NCBI GenBank assembly: GCA_964564635.1
Contig: CAZMAR010000002.1
Coordinates: 124,001-188,000 of the forward strand
Direction: 5' to 3'
Source: Tepidaquicella sp964564635
GTDB taxonomy: Bacteria; Bacteroidota; Ignavibacteria; Tepidaquicellales; Tepidaquicellaceae
DNA: 64,000 bases
Part shown: piece by piece, positions 26,227-35,982 of the stretch
Position numbering within the stretch: the stretch's first letter is position 1
How the letters are laid out: each line of letters opens with the position of its first letter
Translations under genes and position numbers: made by a program
The notes under the pieces: generated by a model
Databases searched by the model: none
The model's input: the letters and a program-made list of their open reading frames with translations, nothing else
What the model was told of the DNA's origin: nothing

Positions 26227-28842
26227 ATGATAAGAAAGGTAATATATTTATTTTTACTGATGTTTATAAGTATATGGGGATGTAGTCATCTCTCTTATAG
26301 GGTACTTTCTTCTGGAGAAGTTAAGGAAGATGATGATCCCGAACCAGTGTATGATATAACCTTAGATGAAGATTATCAGAATTTTGTTGAATATATGTTT
26401 ATTGGAAACAGGTCTGAAAGTTTTGGTACATATTTTAATAAATATTTTTCTGCTAAAGAAGATTTTGATGAGGGGTTGCAGGATTATTTGACTACATTTG
26501 TTGCTAATTATAATCCACGAATAGATTCCCTTGATGTAGTACCGCCTGTTTCGACGACGGCAAAAGAAAAATTTAACAATGTAATAGAAAGTTGTTCTAA
26601 AATTATTCAATATCATAAAAGCACTCGATATTTAGATGGTGCAGTTTTACTTATAGGGAAATCGTATTTTTATATGCAGGAATATTTACAGGCAGAGCGA
26701 AAATTTAGCGAGTTTTTATCAAAGTTAACCAAAAGTGAGTTATATGATGAAGCAATTTTATTTCTTGGAAAAACTAAAATGAAACTTCGTCAAAGAGCAG
26801 AAGGAGAAACAATTTTAAAAAACTTGCTTGAGAAGACTAATAACGATGAGATTAAAGCAGAAATAACAGAGGAACTTGCAATAAATTCACTTACTAAAAA
26901 AGAAATTTTAAGTGGTATAGATTATTTCAATGAATCAATAAATTATACTCATAACAAAGAAGATAAAGCACGCAGGCAATTTATTCTTGCGAAAATTTAT
27001 TTATTGACCTCACCAGAAAAAGCAATTGATGAATACGATAAAGTAATCAAAAATACATCTAATTTTGAAATGGAGTTTTATGCAAGATTAAATAGATGTC
27101 AAGCTTTAATCGCTGTAAAAAAATATGAAGAGGCAAATGAATTTGCTCTCACTATAACGAAAAAGTATAAGGATTATAGAGAACTTTTACAACAAGCGGA
27201 GTTTGTATATGCAACAACATTTTATTATCTGAAAAAGTATAAAGAAGCGCTGGTCAAATTTTATGATATTATAATAGATTATCCGGGAGGAAATGTGGCA
27301 GGGGATTCCTATTTTTATATTGCAAAATATTATGATGATGTTAAGAGAGATTATTTGAACGCACTTGTAAATTATAATAAAGCAATGTATACCGCTTCCC
27401 CAGAAAATGCTTTAATTAGCCGGAAGAAATCCGCTTCCCTTGATAAGTATTTTTCTTTGCTTGCCGAAATAAATGATACAACTAAGATTCAAATACCAAC
27501 AGAGGACAAGGAATTTGAAAAATATAAAAAAGAGAGAATGAAAGAGCTTGAAGATGAACAGGAGAAGTATATTCCAAAACAAGAAGGGAAAGGAGGAGGA
27601 GTAAAAGACAGGATGAGGTTCATTGCTTTGGATACTAATGATGAAGACATATTAACTAAAATTACGAAAGATTCAGTAGTTACAAAAGATACAATAAAAG
27701 AAACAAAGGATACTTTAATATTAAATGAGATTGATTCATTATTAATTAAAGCGAGAATTGAAGATTCAATTACCTATGCAAAGAATGAAAAAAAATATTC
27801 AGCATGTTTAAATATGGCAGAACTATTCCTGTTTGAATTAGCAATTGAAGATTCAGCAATTGTATATCTTAATTATGTTGCAGATTCAGATACAAACAGT
27901 ATTCGCCGAAGTAAGTCTCTTTTTATGCTTGCGACGATATACAGAAATAAAAATCAAATTGAAAAGTCAGATTACTATTTAAGCGCAATAATAAAAGACT
28001 ATCCTCAATTAGAAATAGCAAACGAGGCAAGAAAAATACTCAACATTAGCACAATTGAAATATTAAAAGACCCAACTGATTCTTTATATCATATTGCTTC
28101 GGAATATTTTACGATAAGTGATTATTTTAAAGCAATAGAATTTTTAAAGATAATTTATACGGAACATCCCGAAAGTCCACTCGCCGCGAAATCATTATAT
28201 ACAATAGGGTGGTTATTTGAAAACTATGCCCAAAACAAGGATAGTATGATTTTTTATTATACATTACTTAAAGAGAAATATCCCGCTTCTGTATACACAC
28301 AATCAGTAATGCCTAAGCTCCAATTTTTTTCTGAACTATTGGAGAAGCAGAAAAGCGATAGTTTAAAATTAACTAAAGACACCTTAAAAACCGAAAATGA
28401 TTCACTTCAAAAAGAAATTTCACAGGATACATTGAATAATAAGAAACAAGAGCAAAAAATTTTGCCTGAGGAAAAAAGTGGGGAAGAAGAAATTCAATAT
28501 GATTCATTAGGAAATGAAATCAGACGAGATGAAGAGGTTATATCATTACTAATTAGTTCAGAAAATTTAATTGATAAAAATTATAGAAAACCGAGTTCAA
28601 GTTTTGCTTCATCACTTAAACGGGAAAAGTCCCAGGGTGGGTCAAAAGTAATGATGACTTTTGCATCATTTACCATAGGGTTTTCTTTTAACTTTTGCTG
28701 TACTTCTGCGGGGAGACTACCTGCGACTGGACAGGCAGGAGAGGTAAGGGTCATAACTACAAGAACATCACCATTAGTAGCAAGTTTTATATCGTATATC
28801 AGACCAAGGTCGTATATATTTACAGGAATTTCCGGGTCATAA
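26227..28842 (+). CDS. Large TPR lipoprotein, PorW/SprE-like; C-terminus antisense to sufT
   Basis: The N-terminus is a lipoprotein signal with lipobox SIWGC, so C19 would be lipidated. Multiple TPR-like repeats cover residues ~80-400 and ~530-720, separated by a Lys/Glu-rich charged region. Size and architecture resemble SprE/PorW, the periplasmic TPR lipoprotein of type IX secretion, and a T9SS cargo protein is encoded nearby; the assignment is tentative. The last ~87 codons (28581-28842) lie over the convergent sufT gene and have odd composition (FNFCCTSAGR), so the natural stop was probably lost or a frameshift is present near 28570. Confidence 0.6.
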   Translation: MIRKVIYLFLLMFISIWGCSHLSYRVLSSGEVKEDDDPEPVYDITLDEDYQNFVEYMFIGNRSESFGTYFNKYFSAKEDFDEGLQDYLTTFVANYNPRIDSLDVVPPVSTTAKEKFNNVIESCSKIIQYHKSTRYLDGAVLLIGKSYFYMQEYLQAERKFSEFLSKLTKSELYDEAILFLGKTKMKLRQRAEGETILKNLLEKTNNDEIKAEITEELAINSLTKKEILSGIDYFNESINYTHNKEDKARRQFILAKIYLLTSPEKAIDEYDKVIKNTSNFEMEFYARLNRCQALIAVKKYEEANEFALTITKKYKDYRELLQQAEFVYATTFYYLKKYKEALVKFYDIIIDYPGGNVAGDSYFYIAKYYDDVKRDYLNALVNYNKAMYTASPENALISRKKSASLDKYFSLLAEINDTTKIQIPTEDKEFEKYKKERMKELEDEQEKYIPKQEGKGGGVKDRMRFIALDTNDEDILTKITKDSVVTKDTIKETKDTLILNEIDSLLIKARIEDSITYAKNEKKYSACLNMAELFLFELAIEDSAIVYLNYVADSDTNSIRRSKSLFMLATIYRNKNQIEKSDYYLSAIIKDYPQLEIANEARKILNISTIEILKDPTDSLYHIASEYFTISDYFKAIEFLKIIYTEHPESPLAAKSLYTIGWLFENYAQNKDSMIFYYTLLKEKYPASVYTQSVMPKLQFFSELLEKQKSDSLKLTKDTLKTENDSLQKEISQDTLNNKKQEQKILPEEKSGEEEIQYDSLGNEIRRDEEVISLLISSENLIDKNYRKPSSSFASSLKREKSQGGSKVMMTFASFTIGFSFNFCCTSAGRLPATGQAGEVRVITTRTSPLVASFISYIRPRSYIFTGISGS

Positions 28843-28946
28843 CAACTTTTTAGAACTTTTATCACTTCTTCTTTTAACTTTTCAAGGTCAACAGATTTTT
28901 CATTAGGTTCTTTTTTATCGGAGGTATTTTCTAATTCTTTATTCAT
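28581..28946 (-). CDS. sufT: MIP18-family Fe-S assembly protein SufT
   Basis: A 121-residue DUF59/MIP18 domain protein, which helps mature Fe-S proteins. The signature DPEIPVNIYDLGLIYDI and the conserved cysteine in SPACPVAGSLP are present, and the protein ends normally with LGFL. I use the ATG at 28944-28946; an in-frame TTG at 28961 is less likely. It is the last gene of the suf operon, 19 bases after sufE. Its 3' 260 bases are also read on the plus strand as the tail of the TPR lipoprotein. Confidence 0.9.
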   Translation of the reverse strand: MNKELENTSDKKEPNEKSVDLEKLKEEVIKVLKSCYDPEIPVNIYDLGLIYDIKLATNGDVLVVMTLTSPACPVAGSLPAEVQQKLKENPMVNDAKVIITFDPPWDFSRLSDEAKLELGFL

Positions 28947-28965
28947 AATGTCATTATACAAGTAA

Positions 28966-29385
28966 TTAATTTTTATTTAAATGCTTTTGCGCTTCTGATT
29001 TTATTTTCTTAACCATAGAAAGCAAGCCATTAGAACGGTTAGGAGATAAATGTTTCATTAAACCAATTTCATCTAAAAAAGTTATATCACTTTCTATTAT
29101 GTCTTCTGGTTTTTGATTATTGAAAACTCTTATAAGTAGAGCAATAAGACCTTTTGTGATAATTGCATCGCTATCCGCACTAAAAATTAATTTACCATCT
29201 TTATACTCTGTTTTTAACCAAACCTGCGATTGACACCCACTCACTTTATTTTCTTCTGTTTTATCTTCCGGAGATAAAGAGGGTTGCTGCTTTCCAAGTT
29301 CAATTATGTATTCATATTTTGATTCCCAATCATCAAAGGTGGAAAACTCTTCTCTTATTTCTTCCTGTATTTCTTTGATAGTCAT
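28966..29385 (-). CDS. sufE: Cysteine desulfurase-activating sulfur acceptor SufE
   Basis: SufE takes persulfide sulfur from SufS and hands it to SufBCD. The 139-residue protein has the acceptor cysteine C51 in SGCQSQVWL and the conserved start of the helical core, FDDWESKYEYIIELGKQ. It follows sufS with an 11-base gap, so the desulfurase and its partner are made together. Length and motifs are normal. Confidence 0.95.
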   Translation of the reverse strand: MTIKEIQEEIREEFSTFDDWESKYEYIIELGKQQPSLSPEDKTEENKVSGCQSQVWLKTEYKDGKLIFSADSDAIITKGLIALLIRVFNNQKPEDIIESDITFLDEIGLMKHLSPNRSNGLLSMVKKIKSEAQKHLNKN

Positions 29386-29396
29386 AATAAAAATTT

Positions 29397-30623
29397 TTAA
29401 CCAAGCAATTTTTTTGCTTTTTTGAGAGCCTCTATAAGTTTATTTATTTCTTCCTTTGTATTATATAATGCAAGCGAAACTCTGACCGTACCATTAATGC
29501 TAAATATTTTCATTAAAGGTTCTGCACAATGCATACCGGTTCTAACTGCAATTCCCTCATTATCAAGAACAGAACCTACATCATATGGGTGAAGATTATC
29601 AAGAAGAAAAGATATAATGTTGGCTTTTTGTTTTGCATTACCAATTATTCTTACTCCATCAAGATTATTAATTTGGTTTAAAGCATACTCAAAAAGTTCT
29701 TTTTCGTACTTTTCTATATTTTCCAAACCAATTGAAGTAATATAATCAATCGCTGAGGCTAATCCAATTGCACCAGCAATATTAGGAGTCCCAGCTTCGA
29801 ACTTATAAGGAAGTACATTGTAAATTGTTTTTTCAAAGGAAACGGATTGAATCATTTCTCCACCCCCTTGATATGGGGGCATATTTTCCAATATTTTCTT
29901 TTTACCATACAAAACACCAATTCCTGTTGGTCCGTAAATTTTGTGCCCAGAAAAAGCATAGAAATCGCAATCAAGTTTTCTTACATCTATTCTTTTATGC
30001 TGAATAGACTGTGCACCATCAATCAATACTGGAATACCAAAACTATGGGCTGTTCTAATTACTTCTTCTATTGGGTTTATTGTACCAATAGCATTTGAAA
30101 TATGATTAATTGCTACTATTCGAGTTCTTTCCGATAATAATTTTTCATATTCTTCAAAAATTATATCACCATTTTTATCAATAGGGATTACTTTAAGTAT
30201 TGCACCGGTGCACTCACAAAGCATTTGCCAGGGAACTATATTAGAGTGATGTTCAAGTGATGAAATAATTATCTCATCTTTTTCATTTAATTTGCTTCTG
30301 CAAAAAGAAGTTGCAACAAGATTAATTGCTTCAGTTGTGCCTCTAACGAAAATTATTTCTTCTGAAGATTCAGCATTAATAAATTGTCTGATTTTTTCTC
30401 GGGACTCTTCAAATTTTGTTGTTGCTTCTTCACTTAAAAAATGTACCCCCCGATGCACATTACTATTTATATATTTATAATAATTTTCTAAAGCATAAAT
30501 TACCTTCAATGGTTTCTGTGTTGTTGCAGCATTGTCAAAATATATAAGTGGCTTGTTATTTATATTTTTTCGCTCTAAAATTGGAAAGTCTTTCCTTATT
30601 TTATTTATATCGATTTCAGCCAA
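29397..30623 (-). CDS. sufS: Cysteine desulfurase SufS
   Basis: PLP-dependent enzyme that removes sulfur from L-cysteine to form a protein persulfide for Fe-S assembly. FSGHKIYGPTGIGVLYG contains the PLP lysine, and RTGMHCAEPLM contains the catalytic cysteine on the mobile loop; EHHSNIVPWQ is the cofactor-stacking histidine region. The 408 residues are normal for group II desulfurases. The start is TTG at 30623; the conserved N-terminus IRKDFPIL follows at once. It is the fourth gene of the sufBCDSE operon. Confidence 0.96.
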   Translation of the reverse strand: MAEIDINKIRKDFPILERKNINNKPLIYFDNAATTQKPLKVIYALENYYKYINSNVHRGVHFLSEEATTKFEESREKIRQFINAESSEEIIFVRGTTEAINLVATSFCRSKLNEKDEIIISSLEHHSNIVPWQMLCECTGAILKVIPIDKNGDIIFEEYEKLLSERTRIVAINHISNAIGTINPIEEVIRTAHSFGIPVLIDGAQSIQHKRIDVRKLDCDFYAFSGHKIYGPTGIGVLYGKKKILENMPPYQGGGEMIQSVSFEKTIYNVLPYKFEAGTPNIAGAIGLASAIDYITSIGLENIEKYEKELFEYALNQINNLDGVRIIGNAKQKANIISFLLDNLHPYDVGSVLDNEGIAVRTGMHCAEPLMKIFSINGTVRVSLALYNTKEEINKLIEALKKAKKLLG

Positions 30624-30658
30624 TGCTTTTGTAATTATATAAAATTAAGAAATAAAAA

Positions 30659-32038
30659 CTATAAATTAATCGAATTAATTTTTTCACTAATTACTTTAAC
30701 AATACATTTATCTATATACTTACGATAGGATTTAGAGTCGTAATAATTTGTATCAGAACTTATGACATCGGTTAGGAAAGCAAATAGCAGAAGTTTCTGT
30801 GCACTTTTTTCAGGAATCCCGCGCGCTCTTAAATAGAATAGCTCATCTGCATTTAATCTACCAGAAGTTGCACCATGACTACATTTAACATCATCAGCAA
30901 ATATTTCAAGTTGCGGTTTTGCATTTATAGTAGCCTTGTCTGATATAAGAATATTTTTATTTGATTGGTATGCATTAGTTTTTTGGGCATCCTTTCTAAC
31001 AAGTATTTTTCCATTAAAAACACAATGAGATTCATCACCGACAATCCCTTTGTAATATTCATTACTGTGGCAATTAGGTACGGCATGGTCAACGAGGGTG
31101 TGATTATCAATCAGGCTTGTGTTGTCTCCTACATAAACCCCTTTAAAAATACACTCACAATTTTCACCTCTTAAAACAGAGTTTAAATTATTTCTAATTA
31201 TTTCCCCGCTTAAAGTCATTGTAAAAGAATGAAATTCAGAATCTCTTTCCTGATTTACCTGAGTAGTTCCTATGATTGAAGGTAAATTATCATCTTTCTG
31301 AATTTTATAGTAATAAACTTTTGAATTGGGACTTGTGAAAATTTCTGTAACAATGTTAAATAAGTTTAACTTATTATTTTCTGATATATTATGATAAGAC
31401 TCAATAACAGTTATGTCTGAGCCAGTATCAGCAATAATAATATTTCTTGAATTGACAAGTAAATTATTTTTACCCGTAATCAGATTTAATATATGAAAAG
31501 GTTTCTCTGTTGAAATATTTTTAGGGATATAAATAAATACCCCATCAGTTGTAAATGCAGTATTTATTGCGGTGAATGCATCTGCAGTTGGGTTCAGGGC
31601 TTTTCCAAAATATTGAGCTACCAATCCCGGATTTAAGTTCTGAATTTCTTGTAGGCTACCAATATATGCGGATTTTATTGTTTCGCGGATAGAAGAATGT
31701 TTCTTTGAATATTTACCATCAATGAGCACGAGTAAATTTACATCCAGATTCTTTATTAAAAACTTTTTGATTTCCTTATTTTGAATTGAATTAATTTTTT
31801 TTTCTAAATCCTCGTAATTATTAATATTATAGGATGTATATATATTTTGAGTAATTGGAGTGATATTAGTAAACCGCCACTCCTCATCTTTTCGAGTTGG
31901 AAAACCAACCTCAGAAAAGTAATTAATCGACTTCAAACGTTTTTCAAAAATTTCAGGCGAAGAACTATTTTTGAGAAATTCTTTATTTCTTTCAAACTGT
32001 TCCAGTAAATAATTCTTTAAATTTTCCTTTGAATTCAT
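30659..32038 (-). CDS. sufD: Fe-S scaffold subunit SufD
   Basis: SufD pairs with SufB in the SufBC2D scaffold. The protein has the helical N-terminal part, including FPTRKDEEWRFTN, then the right-handed beta-helix core (FTAINTAFTTDGVFIYIPKN, HNTLVDHAVP) and the C-terminal helices (CSHGATSGRLNADELFYLRARG). The conserved histidine equivalent to that used in cluster assembly lies in CSHGA. The 459 residues fit. It sits between sufC and sufS with 30- and 35-base gaps. Confidence 0.95.
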   Translation of the reverse strand: MNSKENLKNYLLEQFERNKEFLKNSSSPEIFEKRLKSINYFSEVGFPTRKDEEWRFTNITPITQNIYTSYNINNYEDLEKKINSIQNKEIKKFLIKNLDVNLLVLIDGKYSKKHSSIRETIKSAYIGSLQEIQNLNPGLVAQYFGKALNPTADAFTAINTAFTTDGVFIYIPKNISTEKPFHILNLITGKNNLLVNSRNIIIADTGSDITVIESYHNISENNKLNLFNIVTEIFTSPNSKVYYYKIQKDDNLPSIIGTTQVNQERDSEFHSFTMTLSGEIIRNNLNSVLRGENCECIFKGVYVGDNTSLIDNHTLVDHAVPNCHSNEYYKGIVGDESHCVFNGKILVRKDAQKTNAYQSNKNILISDKATINAKPQLEIFADDVKCSHGATSGRLNADELFYLRARGIPEKSAQKLLLFAFLTDVISSDTNYYDSKSYRKYIDKCIVKVISEKINSINL

Positions 32039-32068
32039 AATGTCACTTAAAAATGTTTAATGTTTAGA

Positions 32069-32821
32069 TTAATACATTAGCTCTGATATGAGAAAATCGT
32101 AACCTTTTTCTTCAAGCTCAAGAGCAAGTTCTTTTGTCCCGGACTTTACAATTCTACCGTTATAAAGTACATGTACAAAATCAGGAATGATATAGTTTAA
32201 TAATCTTTGATAGTGAGTTATGACAATAAAAGCATTTTTATCAGTTTTAATTCTATTAACACCGTCAGCGACAATTTTAAGAGCGTCTATATCAAGTCCA
32301 GAATCAGTTTCATCAAGTATACCAAGCTTAGGATTCATCAATGCAAGCTGAAAGATTTCATTACGTTTTTTTTCACCACCTGAAAATCCAACATTAACAT
32401 ATCTACTTAACATTTCTTTTGTAATTCCGACAAGCTTTGCTTTTTCCCGTAATAACCTCAAAAAGTCAACTGAATTCATGGGTTCAAGCCCTTTTGATTT
32501 TCTAATTTCATTAATTGCAGTTTTCATAAAATTTGTAATAGTAACTCCAGGGATTTCTACAGGGTATTGAAATGCTAAAAATATTCCTTCTCTTGCTCTT
32601 TCTTCAGGGCTTAATTCCAGAAGATTTTTCCCTTCAAAGATTACTTCTCCGCCGGTTACTTCATATCCTTCTTTACCTGTTAGAACAGAAGCAAGGGTAC
32701 TTTTGCCTGAACCATTAGGTCCCATAATCGCATGAATTTCTCCTGCGTTTACCTGCAGATTAATTCCTTTTAGAATTTCTTTTCCTTCAACAGTTGCCTT
32801 TAGATTCTTAATTGTTAACAT
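32069..32821 (-). CDS. sufC: Fe-S assembly ATPase SufC
   Basis: ABC-type ATPase that drives conformational change in SufBC2D. Walker A GPNGSGKST is near residues 34-42, the ABC signature reads GFSGGEKKR, and Walker B is GILDETDSGLD, as in other SufC proteins. The 250 residues have no membrane segments, so it is cytoplasmic. It lies between sufB (51-base gap) and sufD (30-base gap). Confidence 0.97.
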   Translation of the reverse strand: MLTIKNLKATVEGKEILKGINLQVNAGEIHAIMGPNGSGKSTLASVLTGKEGYEVTGGEVIFEGKNLLELSPEERAREGIFLAFQYPVEIPGVTITNFMKTAINEIRKSKGLEPMNSVDFLRLLREKAKLVGITKEMLSRYVNVGFSGGEKKRNEIFQLALMNPKLGILDETDSGLDIDALKIVADGVNRIKTDKNAFIVITHYQRLLNYIIPDFVHVLYNGRIVKSGTKELALELEEKGYDFLISELMY

Positions 32822-32872
32822 AATTTGTTATTTCCTTTAATTATTTTAAATCTTAAAAATTCGTTAAACTTT

Positions 32873-34315
32873 TTACCCAACACTACCTTCAAGGGAAATA
32901 GCAAGTAATTTTTGTGCTTCTACCGCAAATTCCATTGGCAGTTGATTTAATACTTCTTTTGCATATCCATTTACAATCAGAGCAATGGCTTCTTCTTCTG
33001 AGATACCGCGTTGATTGCAATAGAAAAGGATATCTTCATTTATTTTAGAGGTGGTTGCTTCATGTTCAACAACTGCGGTATTATTATTAATTTCAAAATA
33101 AGGGAATGTATGAGCACCGCACTTATCTCCCATAAGCAAAGAATCACACTGAGAATAATTCCTTGCATTATCAGCATTTTTAACTACTTTTACCAAACCA
33201 CGATAACTGTTATTACTATATCCGGCTGAAATACCTTTGGATACAATTCGGCTCTTTGTATTTTTTCCAATATGGATCATTTTTGTACCTGTATCTGCCT
33301 GCTGATAATTATTTGTAAGTGCAACGGAATAAAACTCACCAATCGAATTATCACCCTTCAAAATACAGGAAGGATATTTCCAGGTAATTGAAGAGCCCGT
33401 TTCTACCTGTGTCCAGGAAATTTTAGAGTTTTCACCGGCACAAATTCCACGCTTAGTAACAAAGTTATAAACTCCTCCTTTTCCTTCTTTATCTCCTGGA
33501 TACCAATTTTGTACAGTAGAATATTTTATTTCTGCATCTTTTAAAGCAATAAGTTCAACAACAGCAGCGTGAAGTTGATTTTCGTCTCGCATTGGAGCTG
33601 TGCATCCTTCAAGATAACTTACATAACTACCTTCATCAGCAATAATTAAAGTTCTTTCAAATTGTCCTGTATTAGCAGCGTTAATCCTAAAATAAGTAGA
33701 TAGTTCCATTGGACACCTAACCCCTTTTGGTATATAGACAAAAGAGCCATCACTGAATACTGCAGAGTTTAAGGCAGCAAAAAAGTTATCAGTATAAGGA
33801 ACAACTGAACCAAGATATTTCTGAACAAGTTCAGGGTGAAGGGCGATAGCTTCGCTTATAGAACAGAAAATAATTCCGAGATCGGATAATTTTTCTCTGT
33901 AAGTTGTAGCAACAGAAACGCTATCCAGCACGGCATCAACAGCTACACCAGCAAGAAATTTCTGCTCTTCAAGAGGAATACCCAACCTGTCATATATTCT
34001 TTTTATTTCAGGGTCAAGCTCATCGAGGGATTTGAGTTTCTTTTGCTTTTTAGGGGCAGCATAATAAATAATATCCTGATAGTCTATTGGGTCATATTTT
34101 ATATTGGGCCATTTAGGTTCTTTCATATTTGTCCAAAATTTATAAGCATCTAATCTGAACTTGAGCATAAATTCTGGTTCACCTTTTTTAGCAGATAAAC
34201 GCCTGATTATATCTTCATTTAAGCCCTTTTCAAACTTTTCCATTTCAATATCGGACTCAAATCCATATTTATAATCACTAAGTATTTTTTGTTGTAGAAT
34301 TTCGTCGTTATTCAT
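32873..34315 (-). CDS. sufB: Fe-S scaffold subunit SufB
   Basis: SufB is the scaffold on which the nascent cluster is built. The 480-residue protein contains the beta-helix core (FFAALNSAVFSDGSFVYIPK, RCPMELSTYFRINAANTGQF) and the C-terminal CNQRGISEEEAIALIVNGY. Cysteines in EGCTAPM and SQCDSLLMGDKCGAH match conserved positions of the family. It is the first gene of sufBCDSE-sufT. No regulator such as SufR or IscR is adjacent, so control is not obvious. Confidence 0.97.
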   Translation of the reverse strand: MNNDEILQQKILSDYKYGFESDIEMEKFEKGLNEDIIRRLSAKKGEPEFMLKFRLDAYKFWTNMKEPKWPNIKYDPIDYQDIIYYAAPKKQKKLKSLDELDPEIKRIYDRLGIPLEEQKFLAGVAVDAVLDSVSVATTYREKLSDLGIIFCSISEAIALHPELVQKYLGSVVPYTDNFFAALNSAVFSDGSFVYIPKGVRCPMELSTYFRINAANTGQFERTLIIADEGSYVSYLEGCTAPMRDENQLHAAVVELIALKDAEIKYSTVQNWYPGDKEGKGGVYNFVTKRGICAGENSKISWTQVETGSSITWKYPSCILKGDNSIGEFYSVALTNNYQQADTGTKMIHIGKNTKSRIVSKGISAGYSNNSYRGLVKVVKNADNARNYSQCDSLLMGDKCGAHTFPYFEINNNTAVVEHEATTSKINEDILFYCNQRGISEEEAIALIVNGYAKEVLNQLPMEFAVEAQKLLAISLEGSVG

Positions 34316-34333
34316 AATAATTATCTATATTTA

Positions 34334-34341
34334 CAAATATA
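34334..34341 (-). promoter_or_regulatory. Possible Bacteroidota-type -7 element before sufB
   Basis: TATATTTG on the minus strand matches the TAnnTTTG -7 consensus of Bacteroidota and lies 18 bases before the sufB ATG. I could not find a TTTG -33 element at the proper distance, so this is only suggestive. Confidence 0.25.
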
Positions 34342-34548
34342 AACAATAAATCAAAATATAAAATTCAAGATTAAAATTTAATTCCAAATTTGAAAGCAAT
34401 TATTAAAGAGTTGTAATTTAAGTAATTATCATTTTGAACAAACTATAATTTCACTTTTTTTCTGTTGAATGATGAACAGTTATTTAGTATCTTGAAAAAA
34501 TTTCTAAAAAGTTACAAGTTCTATACCCCCTGAAAAATACTTTGAAAA

Positions 34549-35859
34549 ATGACAGATTTTACAACATTAAAAAACCAAGCAGAATCTCATAGGAAAAATA
34601 AGAATTATACTGAAGCAATTCCTTTGTATAAAAAATTGTGGGAAGAGTATAGAGAAAATTGTGATGAGTGGATAGGGTGGGGATATGCATACTGCTTAAG
34701 TCAGCAAAAAAACTATGAAGCTGCATTAGATATATGTAGAAAAGTATATAAAATGAATTCTAATTTTAAGCTATTAAGAAATCTTTATGCCTGGTGTGTG
34801 TATTATACTGAGATAGCGGTTGATAAAGTAAAGAATGAACAACAATTTTTTAAAGCAGGAAATGCAATAATAAATCTAACAGAGAAGGACGATAAATTTT
34901 CTCCGTTTACAATAACCGTATTAAAAATCTTAGATTACCTAAATAATAAACAAGTATACCAACCTGATTTAGTTTTAGAATGGAGTGATAAATTAAAGCC
35001 AGAATTACTGGATACTTCACCTTTTACTTATAAGGATAAAAGTGGTAAAAGTAGGGAAAATCCTTCAAAAAGAGAACAATATTTTATGTATAGAACTAAA
35101 GCATTGCTGGAAAAGGGAGAATATAAAGAATGTATTTTAACATGTGAAAATGCTCTAAAGAGTATAAACAAATTTCATTACGATAACGATGTATGGTTTA
35201 AATGGCGAATTGCTCTCTCGTATAAATATTTGAAAGAATACAGCAAAGCACTTGAAATATTAAACTCAATACTTTTAGTGAAAAAGGAATGGTTTATTCA
35301 GAAAGAAATTTCTGAAATATATTTTCTGCAGGAAAAAATGCAAGATGCATTGAAATTTGCACTTGATAGTGCTTTGAATTTTGGCTCTACTGAAATGAAA
35401 GTAAATCTATATAAATTATTGGCAGATATATTTCGTCTTAATAATGATCTGGAAAAAGCAAAGAAGCACATTGAATATATTTATTGTATAAAAACAAATT
35501 CCGGAAATAAAATAGATGTAAAAACACAAAAGTGGTTAGATGAATTTGGGGTAACAATTTCTGGGCATGTGGATCAGAAAATAATAGAAAAAGAATTAAA
35601 AGAGTTATGGAATAATTTAAAATTTAAAGATCAGAAGCAGCTAACGGGAGTTATAAAGAATATAATATCTGATGGAAAAGCAGGGTTTATAGAAGCAGAA
35701 GATAAAAAACAATATTATTTTAAATCAAAGGATTTTAAAAGTAAAATTTCTTATTTAAAAAAAGGACAAAGAGTTAAGTTCTATTTACAAGAAGACTTTG
35801 ATAAGAAAAAGAATAGAAAAACTCTAAATGCAGTGAATATTTTTTCAATAACAAATTAA
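34549..35859 (+). CDS. TPR protein fused to a C-terminal cold-shock-like domain
   Basis: Residues ~1-345 read as TPR or TPR-like helical repeats, starting AESHRKNKNYTEAIPLYKKL and including YKECILTCENALKSINKF. Residues ~360-436 look like a cold-shock/OB domain: TGVIKNIISDGKAGFIEAED aligns with the GxVKxF..KGxGFI pattern, and KGQRVKFYL with the usual KGxxVxF strand. It has no signal peptide. A fusion of a protein-binding scaffold with an RNA/ssDNA-binding domain is uncommon; function unknown. It stands alone between sufB and an isochorismatase pseudogene. Confidence 0.75.
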   Translation: MTDFTTLKNQAESHRKNKNYTEAIPLYKKLWEEYRENCDEWIGWGYAYCLSQQKNYEAALDICRKVYKMNSNFKLLRNLYAWCVYYTEIAVDKVKNEQQFFKAGNAIINLTEKDDKFSPFTITVLKILDYLNNKQVYQPDLVLEWSDKLKPELLDTSPFTYKDKSGKSRENPSKREQYFMYRTKALLEKGEYKECILTCENALKSINKFHYDNDVWFKWRIALSYKYLKEYSKALEILNSILLVKKEWFIQKEISEIYFLQEKMQDALKFALDSALNFGSTEMKVNLYKLLADIFRLNNDLEKAKKHIEYIYCIKTNSGNKIDVKTQKWLDEFGVTISGHVDQKIIEKELKELWNNLKFKDQKQLTGVIKNIISDGKAGFIEAEDKKQYYFKSKDFKSKISYLKKGQRVKFYLQEDFDKKKNRKTLNAVNIFSITN

Positions 35860-35982
35860 AAAATGATTTTTCTTATTAAAGAATATTTTAATAAAAATTC
35901 AATTTAAACTAATATTTAATATTTTATACAATCTTACATAACAAAGAAAAATTTTTTAGAAAAAACAAAAACCTGTTTAGAA

